This document shows positions 14,953 through 22,726 of a DNA stretch of 64,000 nt, piece after piece. The stretch spans positions 62,001 through 126,000 of the forward strand of contig NZ_BNAR01000009.1 in the NCBI RefSeq assembly GCF_014653695.1. Direction: 5' to 3'. Origin of the DNA: Lentzea cavernae. GTDB taxonomy: Bacteria > Actinomycetota > Actinomycetes > Mycobacteriales > Pseudonocardiaceae. The notes below the pieces were generated by a model. The model had not been told where the DNA came from and made no database searches. It worked only from the letters and a program-made list of their open reading frames with translations. Made by a program: the position numbers and the translations under genes. Positions within the stretch are counted from its first letter, which is position 1. Each line of letters opens with the position of its first letter.

Positions 14953-15581
14953 TTGAGAGCTGCCGCCACTTCTTCGGCCGCACGCACGACGTGAGGGCCG
15001 ACGATGTCCGCGTCGAGCTTCTCCAGCGCCACCACGCCCACGGACGCCCTGAGGCCGGGCACGCCGCGCACGGGTGCCGCGACGCCATAAGCGTTGGGCT
15101 GCAGCTCACCGGCCGAGACGACCCACGGTTCGTTCGGCTGCGAGATGGCCCTGCCGGCCGCCCCGCGGTGCACCGGGTGACGCGATCCCACCCGGTACGC
15201 CACGTGGAAAGCGGTCCACGACGGTTCGACGACGGCGACGGCCTGGGCCTCGCTGCCGTCCGCGACGGTGAGGTGCGCGGTGGCGCCGACCTTCTCGGCG
15301 AGCTCGCGCAACGCCGGGTTGGCCGCCATGCGCAGCTGGGGGAGGACGTTGGAGGCGAGGCGCAGCACGCCCAGGCCGAGCCGGACCTTCGAGCCCTCCC
15401 GGCGCACGAGACCGCGCGCCTGGAGGGGGACGAGGAGCCGGTACACGGCGGCCCTGGACGCGCCGATGGCCGCGGCGAGCTCCGAGATCGACGGTGCCTC
15501 GGACTCCGCCTCAGCGACAGCCTGCAGGAGCGCCAGACCCCGTTCCAGGGTCAGCGAGCTCTCCTTCGTCGCTCCGACCAT
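14949..15581 (-). CDS. IclR-family transcriptional regulator
   Basis: A 210-residue IclR-type regulator. The winged-helix DNA-binding part has LERGLALLQAVAEAE and the HTH ISELAAAIGASRAAVYRLL (about residues 33-52). The C-terminal effector domain follows, somewhat short for the family (usually about 250 residues). It sits between fumarylacetoacetase and the VWA gene, overlapping both (TGATG and ATGA). It probably controls homogentisate degradation and responds to a pathway intermediate; a candidate operator is the palindrome at 17601-17624. A GTG at 15584 is an alternative start. Confidence 0.88.
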   Translation of the reverse strand: MVGATKESSLTLERGLALLQAVAEAESEAPSISELAAAIGASRAAVYRLLVPLQARGLVRREGSKVRLGLGVLRLASNVLPQLRMAANPALRELAEKVGATAHLTVADGSEAQAVAVVEPSWTAFHVAYRVGSRHPVHRGAAGRAISQPNEPWVVSAGELQPNAYGVAAPVRGVPGLRASVGVVALEKLDADIVGPHVVRAAEEVAAALK

Positions 15582-16744
15582 CACGCACTCCGAACTGTGC
15601 CCACCACCTCGGCGAGACCGACCACGGAGCCGCCTTCACCGGGAGCCGTCGCGGTCAGCCTGACCGTGTCGCCGTCTTCCAGGAAGGACCTCGTGGAGCC
15701 GTCGTCGAGCTTGAACGGTTCCTTGCCGCCCCAGCTGAGTTCGAGCAACGAACCGCGCTCGTGCTTCTCCGGTCCGGAGACCGTGCCGGAGGCGAACAGA
15801 TCACCTGGGCGCACCGTAGCGCCGTTCACCGTCATGTGCGCCAGCTGTTGCACAAATGACCACGACATCTCCCGGAACGGAGGCCGCGCGACGACCGTGT
15901 CGTTCAGCTCCACCGTGATGTTGATGTCGAGGCCCCAGGGCTGGTCGCACGTCAGGTAGTCGTGCAGCTTGTTCGGCAGCGGCGGCGTGGGGACGCGTGC
16001 AACTGAGAACGCCTCCAGCGGCGTGATCCACGCGCCGATCGACGTCGCGAACGACTTGGCCAGGAACGGGCCGAGCGGCTGGTACTCCCAGGCCTGGACG
16101 TCGCGCGCCGACCAGTCGTTGACCAGCGCGACGCCGAAGACGTGCTCGGCGGCCCGGCTGGTGCTGACGTTGGAGGCCTTCGGGCCGCCGCAGACGAAAC
16201 CGACCTCGGCCTCGATGTCGAGGCGTTCGGACGGACCGAACTTCGGGCCCTCGCTGCCGCGCTTCTGGCCGTTCGGGCGCACGATGTCGGTGCCCGAGAC
16301 GTACACCGTGCCCGCGCGGCCGTGGTAGCCGATCGGGAGGTGGGTCCAGTTCGGCGTGAGCGCGTCGCCGTCGGGGCGGAACATCCTGCCGACGTTCTCG
16401 GCGTGGTGCCTGCTCGAGTAGAAGTCCACGTAGTCGCCGACGGTGAACGGCAGCCGCGCGGTCTCGATCCCGACGAGCTCCGCGCCCTTGGGGGCCGAGC
16501 TCGCCGTGACGATCTCCCGCAGCTTGGCGCGCAGCACGCTCCAGACCGGGCGCCCGGCGGCGAGCAGCGGGTCCAGCGAGTCCGCCTGGACGTACTCGCT
16601 GCACTTGCCCAGCCCGAGGCTCCCCAGCAGCAGCGCCTGGTCGCCGACGCGGACCGCCACGCCCCCGTCGACGACGCCGTAGGGGAGGGTCTGCGGTCCG
16701 AACGGCTGGTCCTCGGTGAAGTTCGGGTCGCTGATCCAGCTCAC
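15581..16744 (-). CDS. Fumarylacetoacetase
   Basis: A 387-residue fumarylacetoacetate hydrolase, the last step of tyrosine/homogentisate breakdown, giving fumarate and acetoacetate. The N-terminal SH3-like domain is present. The catalytic domain shows GYHGRAGTVYVSGTD (with the catalytic His), metal ligands in DIEAEVGF and the NDWSARDVQAWEYQPLGPF signature, ending with GDTVRL. GTG at 16744 overlaps the upstream gene's stop (GTGA). The gene is third from the end of a tightly overlapping minus-strand operon that faces the homogentisate dioxygenase gene. Confidence 0.95.
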   Translation of the reverse strand: MSWISDPNFTEDQPFGPQTLPYGVVDGGVAVRVGDQALLLGSLGLGKCSEYVQADSLDPLLAAGRPVWSVLRAKLREIVTASSAPKGAELVGIETARLPFTVGDYVDFYSSRHHAENVGRMFRPDGDALTPNWTHLPIGYHGRAGTVYVSGTDIVRPNGQKRGSEGPKFGPSERLDIEAEVGFVCGGPKASNVSTSRAAEHVFGVALVNDWSARDVQAWEYQPLGPFLAKSFATSIGAWITPLEAFSVARVPTPPLPNKLHDYLTCDQPWGLDINITVELNDTVVARPPFREMSWSFVQQLAHMTVNGATVRPGDLFASGTVSGPEKHERGSLLELSWGGKEPFKLDDGSTRSFLEDGDTVRLTATAPGEGGSVVGLAEVVGTVRSA

Positions 16745-17604
16745 AGCAGTCCAAGCCCCTCGAGGTCGGCGACAGGTTCGGCGAGCGAGCACGAGCCGTA
16801 GCTCGCGAACACACCGCGGACGGCGTGCGCCGCCTGGTCGCTCAGCGCCTTGGCCTCGGCGGTGAGCGCCTCGGCGTCGGTGCTCGCGAGCGCCTCGCGG
16901 ACGTCGCGGCCGCTGAGGCTGCGCGCGGTGGCCACGAGGAGGTTCAGGAAGCCGTGGTGGGTGAAGCCCTGCTCGTCGGTGTAGCGGACGGCCTTGTGCA
17001 GGCCCGCCGTCGCCTTGAAAGCGACGCCGCCGCCGCTGACGACGGACAGGAAGTCGGCGACCTCCTGCACGCTCGGGAAGTTCTCCTGGGAGAGCCCTCC
17101 GCAGCGCAGCTTGGGCCAGCTGCCGTGCTCGATGACCCGGCGGACGCCGTCGAGCCACTCGGCACCGCCGCGGCGGGGTTCGACGACGCGGATGACGTCC
17201 TCGGGGACGAACTCCGACACGCGCTCGAGCCACTGCTCGTCCACATCGGACGGTGCGGGCATCTCGACCATGCGCAGTGCCAGGAGCTCACTTCGGCTCT
17301 CGACGATCGACACGGCCTTCGGCACACCGCCGAGGCCCGTGTCGATCACGAGGGAGAGCGCGATCGGTTTCGGGGGCTTGACCTTGATGAGCTCGGTGAT
17401 CAGTTCGGCGAGACGGGAGGCGGGACACAGGAAAAGACCCATGACACCGGACCACTCGCCGACTCGTCCGTCGAGGTGGCCGCGCACCGCGTCGGACATC
17501 GACGCGCTCCCCGGAGGGAACAGCGCGGCATCGTCCACAAGCCTCGCGAGCAGGGGCGGAGTACCGCGCGGACCGGGCGCACGGAGTTCGACAGCGCTTG
17601 ACAC
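16741..17604 (-). CDS. Conserved protein of unknown function in the homogentisate operon
   Basis: A 287-residue soluble protein of no recognised enzyme family. An early DDAALFPPGSASMSDAV segment is followed by repeated beta/alpha-like stretches (IALSLVIDTGLGG, LLALRMVEMPAPS, VIRVVEPRRGG, FKATAGLHKAVRY), consistent with a TIM-barrel-type fold (inference). It is the first gene of the operon leading to fumarylacetoacetase. The pathway also needs a maleylacetoacetate isomerase; the usual one is glutathione-dependent and no such gene is visible, so this protein is a candidate. GTG at 17604 with TAGCGT at 7 nt fits a leaderless start; GTG at 17613 is possible. Confidence 0.7.
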   Translation of the reverse strand: MSSAVELRAPGPRGTPPLLARLVDDAALFPPGSASMSDAVRGHLDGRVGEWSGVMGLFLCPASRLAELITELIKVKPPKPIALSLVIDTGLGGVPKAVSIVESRSELLALRMVEMPAPSDVDEQWLERVSEFVPEDVIRVVEPRRGGAEWLDGVRRVIEHGSWPKLRCGGLSQENFPSVQEVADFLSVVSGGGVAFKATAGLHKAVRYTDEQGFTHHGFLNLLVATARSLSGRDVREALASTDAEALTAEAKALSDQAAHAVRGVFASYGSCSLAEPVADLEGLGLL

Positions 17605-17624
17605 GGCTGACACGCTAGCCGTGT
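17601..17624. promoter_or_regulatory. Candidate IclR operator between the homogentisate genes
   Basis: ACACGGCT (17601-17608) and AGCCGTGT (17617-17624) form a perfect 8-bp inverted repeat with an 8-bp spacer. It covers the -10 element and the start of the minus-strand operon. A TGTCCGATAGTCGAAC stretch closer to the dioxygenase start may be a second site. Confidence 0.5.
17612..17617 (-). promoter_or_regulatory. -10 element (TAGCGT) of the minus-strand homogentisate operon
   Basis: TAGCGT ends 7 nt before GTG 17604 and lies inside the 17601-17624 palindrome. Confidence 0.45.
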
Positions 17625-17674
17625 ACCGCCAACTGAACAAAGATGTCCGATAGTCGAACGCCTCCGGAGACGTC

Positions 17675-18847
17675 ATGGCCCACTACCGCCAGGTCGGGGA
17701 GATCCCCCGAAAGCGCCACACCCAGTTCCGCAAACCGGACGGTGGGCTCTACGCGGAAGAGCTCATGGGGGTCGAGGGCTTCTCGGCCGATTCGGCCCTC
17801 CTGTACCACCGGCACCTGCCGACCGCGATCGTGAACGCGGAGACGGTGAAGGACGAGCGCGGGACCGTGTCGCCGAACCTGCCGCTGAAGCCGCGGGCGT
17901 TCAAGACGCAGGACCTGACCTGGGCCTCCGACGAGGTCGACGCCGTGACCGGGCGCCGGAAGCTGTTCGGGAACCCGGACGTGACCATCGGTTTCGTGGT
18001 GGCCAACGTGCCGTCGCCGCTGTACCGCAACGCCTTCGGTGACGAGCTGCTGTACGTGCAGGGCGGTTCCGGGGTCATCGAGACGATCTACGGGGCGTTG
18101 GAGGTGGGGGACGGCGACTACGTCGTGATCCCGACCTCGTGCACGTACCGGGTGGTGCCGTCGTCGCCCATGTCGCTGCTGGTGCTGGAGGCGACCGGGC
18201 ACGTCGGGCCGCCCCGCCGCTACCTGTCGAAGGCCGGCCAGTTCCTGGAGCACTCGCCCTACTGCGAACGCGACATCCGCGGTCCGGTCGAGCCGATGCT
18301 GGCCGACGGGACCGATGTCGACGTGCTCGTGCGGCACCGTGCCGGGCTCACTCGTTTCACCTACGCGAATCACCCGTTCGACGTCGTCGGCTGGGACGGC
18401 CACCTGTACCCGTGGGTGTTCAACATCCGCGACTTCGAGCCGATCACCGGCCGCGTGCACCAGCCGCCGCCCGTGCACCAGACGTTCGAGGGCCCGAACT
18501 TCGTCGTGTGCTCGTTCGTGCCGCGCAAGGTCGACTACCACCCGCTGGCCGTGCCGGTGCCGTACAACCACGCGAACGTCGACTCGGACGAGCTGATGTT
18601 CTACGTCGGCGGCAACTACGAGGCCCGCAAGGGCTCCGGCATCGGCGTCGGCTCGATGTCGCTGCACCCGTCCGGCTGCACGCACGGCCCGCAGCCGGGA
18701 GCGGTCGAGGCGTCGCTGGGCGTCGACTACTTCGACGAGACCGCGGTCATGGTGGACACGTTCCGCCCCTTGGAGTTGGGCGAGGCGGCGGACGCCTGCG
18801 AGGACCCGGCGTACGCCTGGACGTGGGCCCGACGCGGTCCGGCCTGA
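17675..18847 (+). CDS. hmgA: Homogentisate 1,2-dioxygenase
   Basis: A 390-residue Fe(II) ring-cleaving dioxygenase converting homogentisate to maleylacetoacetate. The C-terminal cupin shows the iron-site signatures PPPVHQTFEG, YNHANVDSDELMFYVGGNYE and LHPSGCTHGPQPG; the N-terminal half has the FGDELLYVQGGSG strand block. It is slightly shorter than Gram-negative enzymes (about 430). ATG at 17675 has CCGGAG at a suitable distance. It is transcribed divergently from the fumarylacetoacetase operon. 4-Hydroxyphenylpyruvate dioxygenase is not in the window. Confidence 0.95.
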   Translation: MAHYRQVGEIPRKRHTQFRKPDGGLYAEELMGVEGFSADSALLYHRHLPTAIVNAETVKDERGTVSPNLPLKPRAFKTQDLTWASDEVDAVTGRRKLFGNPDVTIGFVVANVPSPLYRNAFGDELLYVQGGSGVIETIYGALEVGDGDYVVIPTSCTYRVVPSSPMSLLVLEATGHVGPPRRYLSKAGQFLEHSPYCERDIRGPVEPMLADGTDVDVLVRHRAGLTRFTYANHPFDVVGWDGHLYPWVFNIRDFEPITGRVHQPPPVHQTFEGPNFVVCSFVPRKVDYHPLAVPVPYNHANVDSDELMFYVGGNYEARKGSGIGVGSMSLHPSGCTHGPQPGAVEASLGVDYFDETAVMVDTFRPLELGEAADACEDPAYAWTWARRGPA

Positions 18848-18868
18848 TTTTCTGTCGGAGGTCCTCGC

Positions 18869-18874
18869 TACTTT
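18869..18874 (+). promoter_or_regulatory. -10 element (TACTTT) of the SWIM-DUF5691-MoxR-DUF5682 operon
   Basis: TACTTT ends 6 nt before GTG 18881, and no Shine-Dalgarno is present. The operon probably begins here as a leaderless transcript. Confidence 0.55.
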
Positions 18875-18880
18875 GGTCTC

Positions 18881-20044
18881 GTGAGGACACGAGCCGTTCC
18901 GACGCGCTGGCAGGGCCTGGGCAAGGCCCTGCCGGTGCTGTGGGGCCTCTACACGGGCTCCGGTTCCACGCCGTACCGCGTGTGCGTCGACCTGGCCGCG
19001 GGCTCGGCCAAGTGCACGTGCCCGTCCCGCAAGTTCCCCTGCAAGCACGCCGTCAGCCTGCAGGAACTCGACCTCCCCGACGCCCTCCCGCCCGAGTGGG
19101 TCGAGGAGTGGACCACCCGCCGCGCCACCCGTGAGCTCGACGCGTCACCCGAGGCCGTGGCCCGCCGCCTGCGCGCCCGCGAGAAGACGGCGGCCAACCG
19201 CGCCTCCGCCATGTCCGCTGGCATCGACGGCCTGCGCGACTGGCTCCTCGACGTGGCCTCCGCCGGCATCGCCTCCCTGCCTGGCCGCCCCGTCTCGTGG
19301 TGGCAGGCGTTCACCGCCCGCATGATCGACGCCCAGGTCCCCGGCGTCGCCGCCGCGGTCTTCGAGATCCAGGAGATCGTCGCCCGCTCGGGCCCGCGCT
19401 GGACCTCCGACGTGGCCGACCGCCTCGGCGGCCTGCACCTGCTCTGCCACGTGCAACCCCGCTCCCGCCTCGGCGTCACCATCCCCGAGGAGACCGTGCG
19501 GGCCTCCCCGGGCATCTCCGACCGCTGGGTGGCTCTGCTCCGCCTGGAGACCGACGACGGCCGGGTCCGCACCGTCCGCCAGTGGTGCTGGGGCCGCCAG
19601 ACCTCCCGCTGGGTCGTGGCGATCCGCCACTCCGCGGTGGGCGCCCCCGTACCCCTGCTGCCCCACGGCCTGGAGTCCTCCGCCCTGGTCCACCCCTACC
19701 CGGCCTCGGACCGCGTGGCCCTGGGCGAACTGGAGGGCTCCCGCACCCCCGGCCCGGTCCCGGCCCCGCAGTCGTGGCGCTCCGCCCTGGCCTCCCTCGA
19801 ACCGATGCTGACCGCGGACCCGTGGCAGCGCCTGTTCCCCCTCGGCTGCACCGAGGTCCGCCTCCACGGCACCTCCCTGGTCGACACCTCGGGCGACGGC
19901 CTCCCCGTCCGCGACGACACGGGCCTCGACATGGCCCTCGCCCTGACCGGCGGCCTCCCGTTCGACGCCTGGGGCCTGTGGGACGGCCACGCCCTGCGGC
20001 TGGGCGCGGTGTCGATCGACGGCACCCTGGAGGTGGTCGCATGA
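18881..20044 (+). CDS. SWIM zinc-finger protein (YehQ-like)
   Basis: A 387-residue protein with an N-terminal SWIM zinc finger: Cys45 and Cys47 in CTCPSRKFPCKH, then Cys54 and His56. The preceding WGLYTGSGSTPYRV is typical of SWIM proteins linked to MoxR-VWA systems. The remaining 300 residues are a conserved partner-specific region without catalytic motifs. The N-terminus is shorter than in many relatives (often 40 more residues). It is the first gene of an overlapping operon with DUF5691, MoxR and DUF5682. SWIM domains bind nucleic acid or protein, so a target-recognition role is inferred. Confidence 0.88.
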   Translation: MRTRAVPTRWQGLGKALPVLWGLYTGSGSTPYRVCVDLAAGSAKCTCPSRKFPCKHAVSLQELDLPDALPPEWVEEWTTRRATRELDASPEAVARRLRAREKTAANRASAMSAGIDGLRDWLLDVASAGIASLPGRPVSWWQAFTARMIDAQVPGVAAAVFEIQEIVARSGPRWTSDVADRLGGLHLLCHVQPRSRLGVTIPEETVRASPGISDRWVALLRLETDDGRVRTVRQWCWGRQTSRWVVAIRHSAVGAPVPLLPHGLESSALVHPYPASDRVALGELEGSRTPGPVPAPQSWRSALASLEPMLTADPWQRLFPLGCTEVRLHGTSLVDTSGDGLPVRDDTGLDMALALTGGLPFDAWGLWDGHALRLGAVSIDGTLEVVA

Positions 20045-20217
20045 CCGCGACACAGCGGGTTCACCGCCGCGTCTCGCACACGAAGGCCACACCTTCCCGA
20101 TCGGCTGCGCCGCCCACTCGCTTGGACCGCACCCCGCTCCCACCTCTCGCAGACCTGTGCGCGGCCCCGGCCGTGCCTCCTCTCACCCACCTCCTCACCC
20201 CGGAGGTGGCGGCGTGA
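20041..20217 (+). CDS. 58-residue ORF coupled between SWIM and DUF5691 genes
   Basis: The ORF fits exactly between its neighbours: its ATG overlaps the SWIM stop (ATGA) and its stop overlaps the DUF5691 start (GTGA). GGAGG lies 7 nt before the ATG. The peptide starts MTATQRVHRRVSHTKA, is basic in the first half and Pro/Leu-rich in the second (PLPPLADL, PAVPPLTHLLTP), with one Cys and no membrane helix. The two junctions are nearly identical (GGAGGTGG, six or seven bases, then the start codon), so a local duplication may have created it. It may be a real subunit or only a translational bridge. Confidence 0.6.
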   Translation: MTATQRVHRRVSHTKATPSRSAAPPTRLDRTPLPPLADLCAAPAVPPLTHLLTPEVAA

Positions 20218-21644
20218 AGGCCGACTGGTCCCAGACCGTCCAAGACCTCCTCATCGGCACGACCAGAGGCGGCGGCGACCCCACGACCCTCCTGTCCGAC
20301 TGCGCCGCCCTGGGCGTGGCCGCCTTCGGCGCCACCCTCCCGCAGGAGTCGCAGACCGACCCCCTGCCACTGGCCCCACCCGAGCCCGCCAACTTTCCCA
20401 GACCGGCGGCCAAGGCCGTCCTCGAAGCGATCATGAGCCTCGACGACGAGGTCCTCCTGACCGAGTGGTGCGCCCTCGCCAAGGCCGGCGACGTCGTGGC
20501 CGAGCACCGCATGCTCCCCGCCCTGCTCGCCCTCGGCACGGCCCGCCCGGGCCTGCGCGCGGCGGTGGTCGAGGTCCTCGGCACGAGGGGCCGCTGGCTC
20601 GCGAACACCCGTCAGGGCTGGTCCTGGGCCAGCGGCGCCTCACCGCTCGTGGACGAGGTGCCGCTCGAAGAGGTCCTCGACCTGCCCAGCGCCCAACGCG
20701 TGCGCGCCCTGCGCCGCAAGCGCAAGGCCGACCCGGCTGCGGTCGGCGCGTTCATCGCGCGGGAGTTCGCCGACTCGCGCCGCTCCGCCGACCGCCAGGT
20801 GCTGGTCAGCGCTCTCGAGACCGGTCTGGGCCCGCAGGACGAGCGGCTGCTCGAAGCGGCGCTCGACGACAAGGCGGCGGCCGTCCACGACGAGGCCCTC
20901 CGCCTCCTGCGCAGGCTGCGGCCCACGCGCCTCGCCGCCCGCGCGGCACACCGCCTTCGTCACGGTCTGCGCCTGACCTCGGACGGGCTCGACGTCCGGC
21001 CGGACGAGCTGTGGACCGCGCCGCCCGACGCGGTGGAGGAGCGCGACCTCATGCGCGACGGCTCCGAGAAGGGCATCGCCGGGCGGATCCGGGCCGCGGC
21101 CGCGAGCGTTCCGCCGTCGTACTGGACGTCGACCCTCAAGGCCGACGACGCCAAGGCCGCCGACGTGCTCAGGAGGGGTCCGTGGGCCGGTGCCCTGCTC
21201 CGGGGCGTCGCCGACCAGCTCGCCGCGGCGAAGGACCCGAGGCCGTGGGCCGTCGCGGCCGCCGAGACGCTGACCGGCATGGAGCAGCTGGAGATGCTGG
21301 CGGCGCTGCCCGCCAAGGTCGCCGAGCTGGCGGTCGTGGCGGTGTCGAAGAACTGGCACTACGACCTGCTCGACCACGCCTGCGCCCAGCTCCCGGCGCC
21401 GTGGTCGCCCGAGACCACCCGCGCGCTGCTGCACCGGTACGCCGCGCTGCCCGACCCGCGCTGGCGGTCGGGGCGGCCGCCGTCCGTGCTGCTGGCCAGG
21501 GGTGACGCGGACCTGCTCGGGGCGAGCTGGGAGGCTCTGACCCGCCGCTGGCCGGAGAACTCACTGGAGCTCGAGGTCCTCCGCCTCCGCATCCGCCTGC
21601 GCGAATCGTTCGCACCACCGCAACCGCCCCAGGAGGCACAGTGA
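20214..21644 (+). CDS. DUF5691 family protein
   Basis: A 476-residue protein rich in alpha-helices, likely a HEAT/ARM-like scaffold (inference from repeats of helical segments such as RMLPALLALGTARPGLRAAV and DDKAAAVHDEALRLLRRLRP). The N-terminus VKADWSQTVQDLLIGTTRGG fits the DUF5691 family start. It always appears beside SWIM and MoxR genes in actinobacteria, as far as I know. GTG at 20214 has GGAGG 7 nt upstream and overlaps the small ORF. The stop overlaps the MoxR start (GTGA). It probably holds the complex together. Confidence 0.85.
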   Translation: MKADWSQTVQDLLIGTTRGGGDPTTLLSDCAALGVAAFGATLPQESQTDPLPLAPPEPANFPRPAAKAVLEAIMSLDDEVLLTEWCALAKAGDVVAEHRMLPALLALGTARPGLRAAVVEVLGTRGRWLANTRQGWSWASGASPLVDEVPLEEVLDLPSAQRVRALRRKRKADPAAVGAFIAREFADSRRSADRQVLVSALETGLGPQDERLLEAALDDKAAAVHDEALRLLRRLRPTRLAARAAHRLRHGLRLTSDGLDVRPDELWTAPPDAVEERDLMRDGSEKGIAGRIRAAAASVPPSYWTSTLKADDAKAADVLRRGPWAGALLRGVADQLAAAKDPRPWAVAAAETLTGMEQLEMLAALPAKVAELAVVAVSKNWHYDLLDHACAQLPAPWSPETTRALLHRYAALPDPRWRSGRPPSVLLARGDADLLGASWEALTRRWPENSLELEVLRLRIRLRESFAPPQPPQEAQ

Positions 21645-22726
21645 CCGCCGTGCTCAGGCCGACGGCCGAACAGCAGTACGCCGCCGAGCTTGAGGCCGTC
21701 GCGGCCCAGGACGACCGGCAGCGGCCGCCGAACTGGCGCCTGTCCCCGCAGGCCGTCGTCACCTACGTGCTGGGCGGCACGCTGCCCGACGGCACCGTGA
21801 TCTCGCCGAAGTACGTGGGCGCGCGCAGGCTCGTCGAGGTCGCGGTGGGCACGCTGGTCACGGACAGGGCGTTGCTGCTCGTCGGCGTCCCCGGCACGGC
21901 CAAGTCGTGGCTGTCCGAGCACCTCGCGGCGGCGATCAGCGGCGACTCGACGCTGGTGGTGCAGGGCACGGCGGGCACGAGCGAGGACCAGGTCCGCTAC
22001 GGCTGGAACTACGCCCGCCTGATCGCCGAGGGCCCGAGCGAGAACGCGCTGGTGCCGAGCCCGGTCATGCGCGGGATGCAGCAGGGTTCGGTCGTGCGCG
22101 TCGAGGAGCTGACGCGCATGCCGTCCGAGGTGCAGGACTCCTTCATCACGGTGCTGAGCGAGAAGTCGCTGCCGGTGCCGGAGCTCAACACGCAGATCCA
22201 GGCCGTTCCGGGCTTCACGGTGATCGCCACGGCCAACGACCGCGACCGGGGCGTCAACCAGATGTCGTCGGCGCTCGCGCGGCGCTTCAACACCGTCGTG
22301 CTGCCGCCGCCCGCGACCGAGGACGCCGAGGTCGAGATCGTCATCACCCGCGCCCAGCAGCTCGGCAAGGCGCTGCAGCTGCCCGCGGAACCGCCCGCGC
22401 TCGACGAGGTGCGTCGCGTCGTGCGGATCTTCCGAGAGCTGCGCAACGGTTCCACCGTGGACGGTCGCACGCAGCTGAAGAAGCCGAGCGGCAGCCTGTC
22501 CACCGCGGAGGCGATCTCGGTCATCGCGAACGGCATGGCGCTCGCCGGCCACTTCGGCGACGGCACGCTCGGCGCCGACGAGCTGGCGAGCGGGCTGATC
22601 GGCTCGGTGATCAAGGACAGGGTGTCCGACGCGACGGTCTGGCAGGAGTACCTGGAGACGGTGCTGAAGGAGCGCGCCGAGTGGCGCGACCTCTACCGGG
22701 CCTGCCTGGACGCCAGCGGTGACTGA
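21641..22726 (+). CDS. MoxR-type AAA+ ATPase (YehL-like)
   Basis: A 361-residue AAA+ ATPase of the MoxR class. Walker A is GVPGTAKS (residues 82-89). Walker B reads VVRVEE (151-156), with Glu in place of the usual first Asp. Sensor 1 is IATAND (Asn199), and an Arg-rich ARRF motif follows. The block ELTRMPSEVQDSFITVLSEK is typical of this subfamily. It probably forms hexamers that remodel a client bound by the VWA protein encoded at 13810. The start overlaps DUF5691 by 4 nt and its end overlaps DUF5682 by 8 nt, so expression is strictly coupled. Confidence 0.93.
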   Translation: MTAVLRPTAEQQYAAELEAVAAQDDRQRPPNWRLSPQAVVTYVLGGTLPDGTVISPKYVGARRLVEVAVGTLVTDRALLLVGVPGTAKSWLSEHLAAAISGDSTLVVQGTAGTSEDQVRYGWNYARLIAEGPSENALVPSPVMRGMQQGSVVRVEELTRMPSEVQDSFITVLSEKSLPVPELNTQIQAVPGFTVIATANDRDRGVNQMSSALARRFNTVVLPPPATEDAEVEIVITRAQQLGKALQLPAEPPALDEVRRVVRIFRELRNGSTVDGRTQLKKPSGSLSTAEAISVIANGMALAGHFGDGTLGADELASGLIGSVIKDRVSDATVWQEYLETVLKERAEWRDLYRACLDASGD

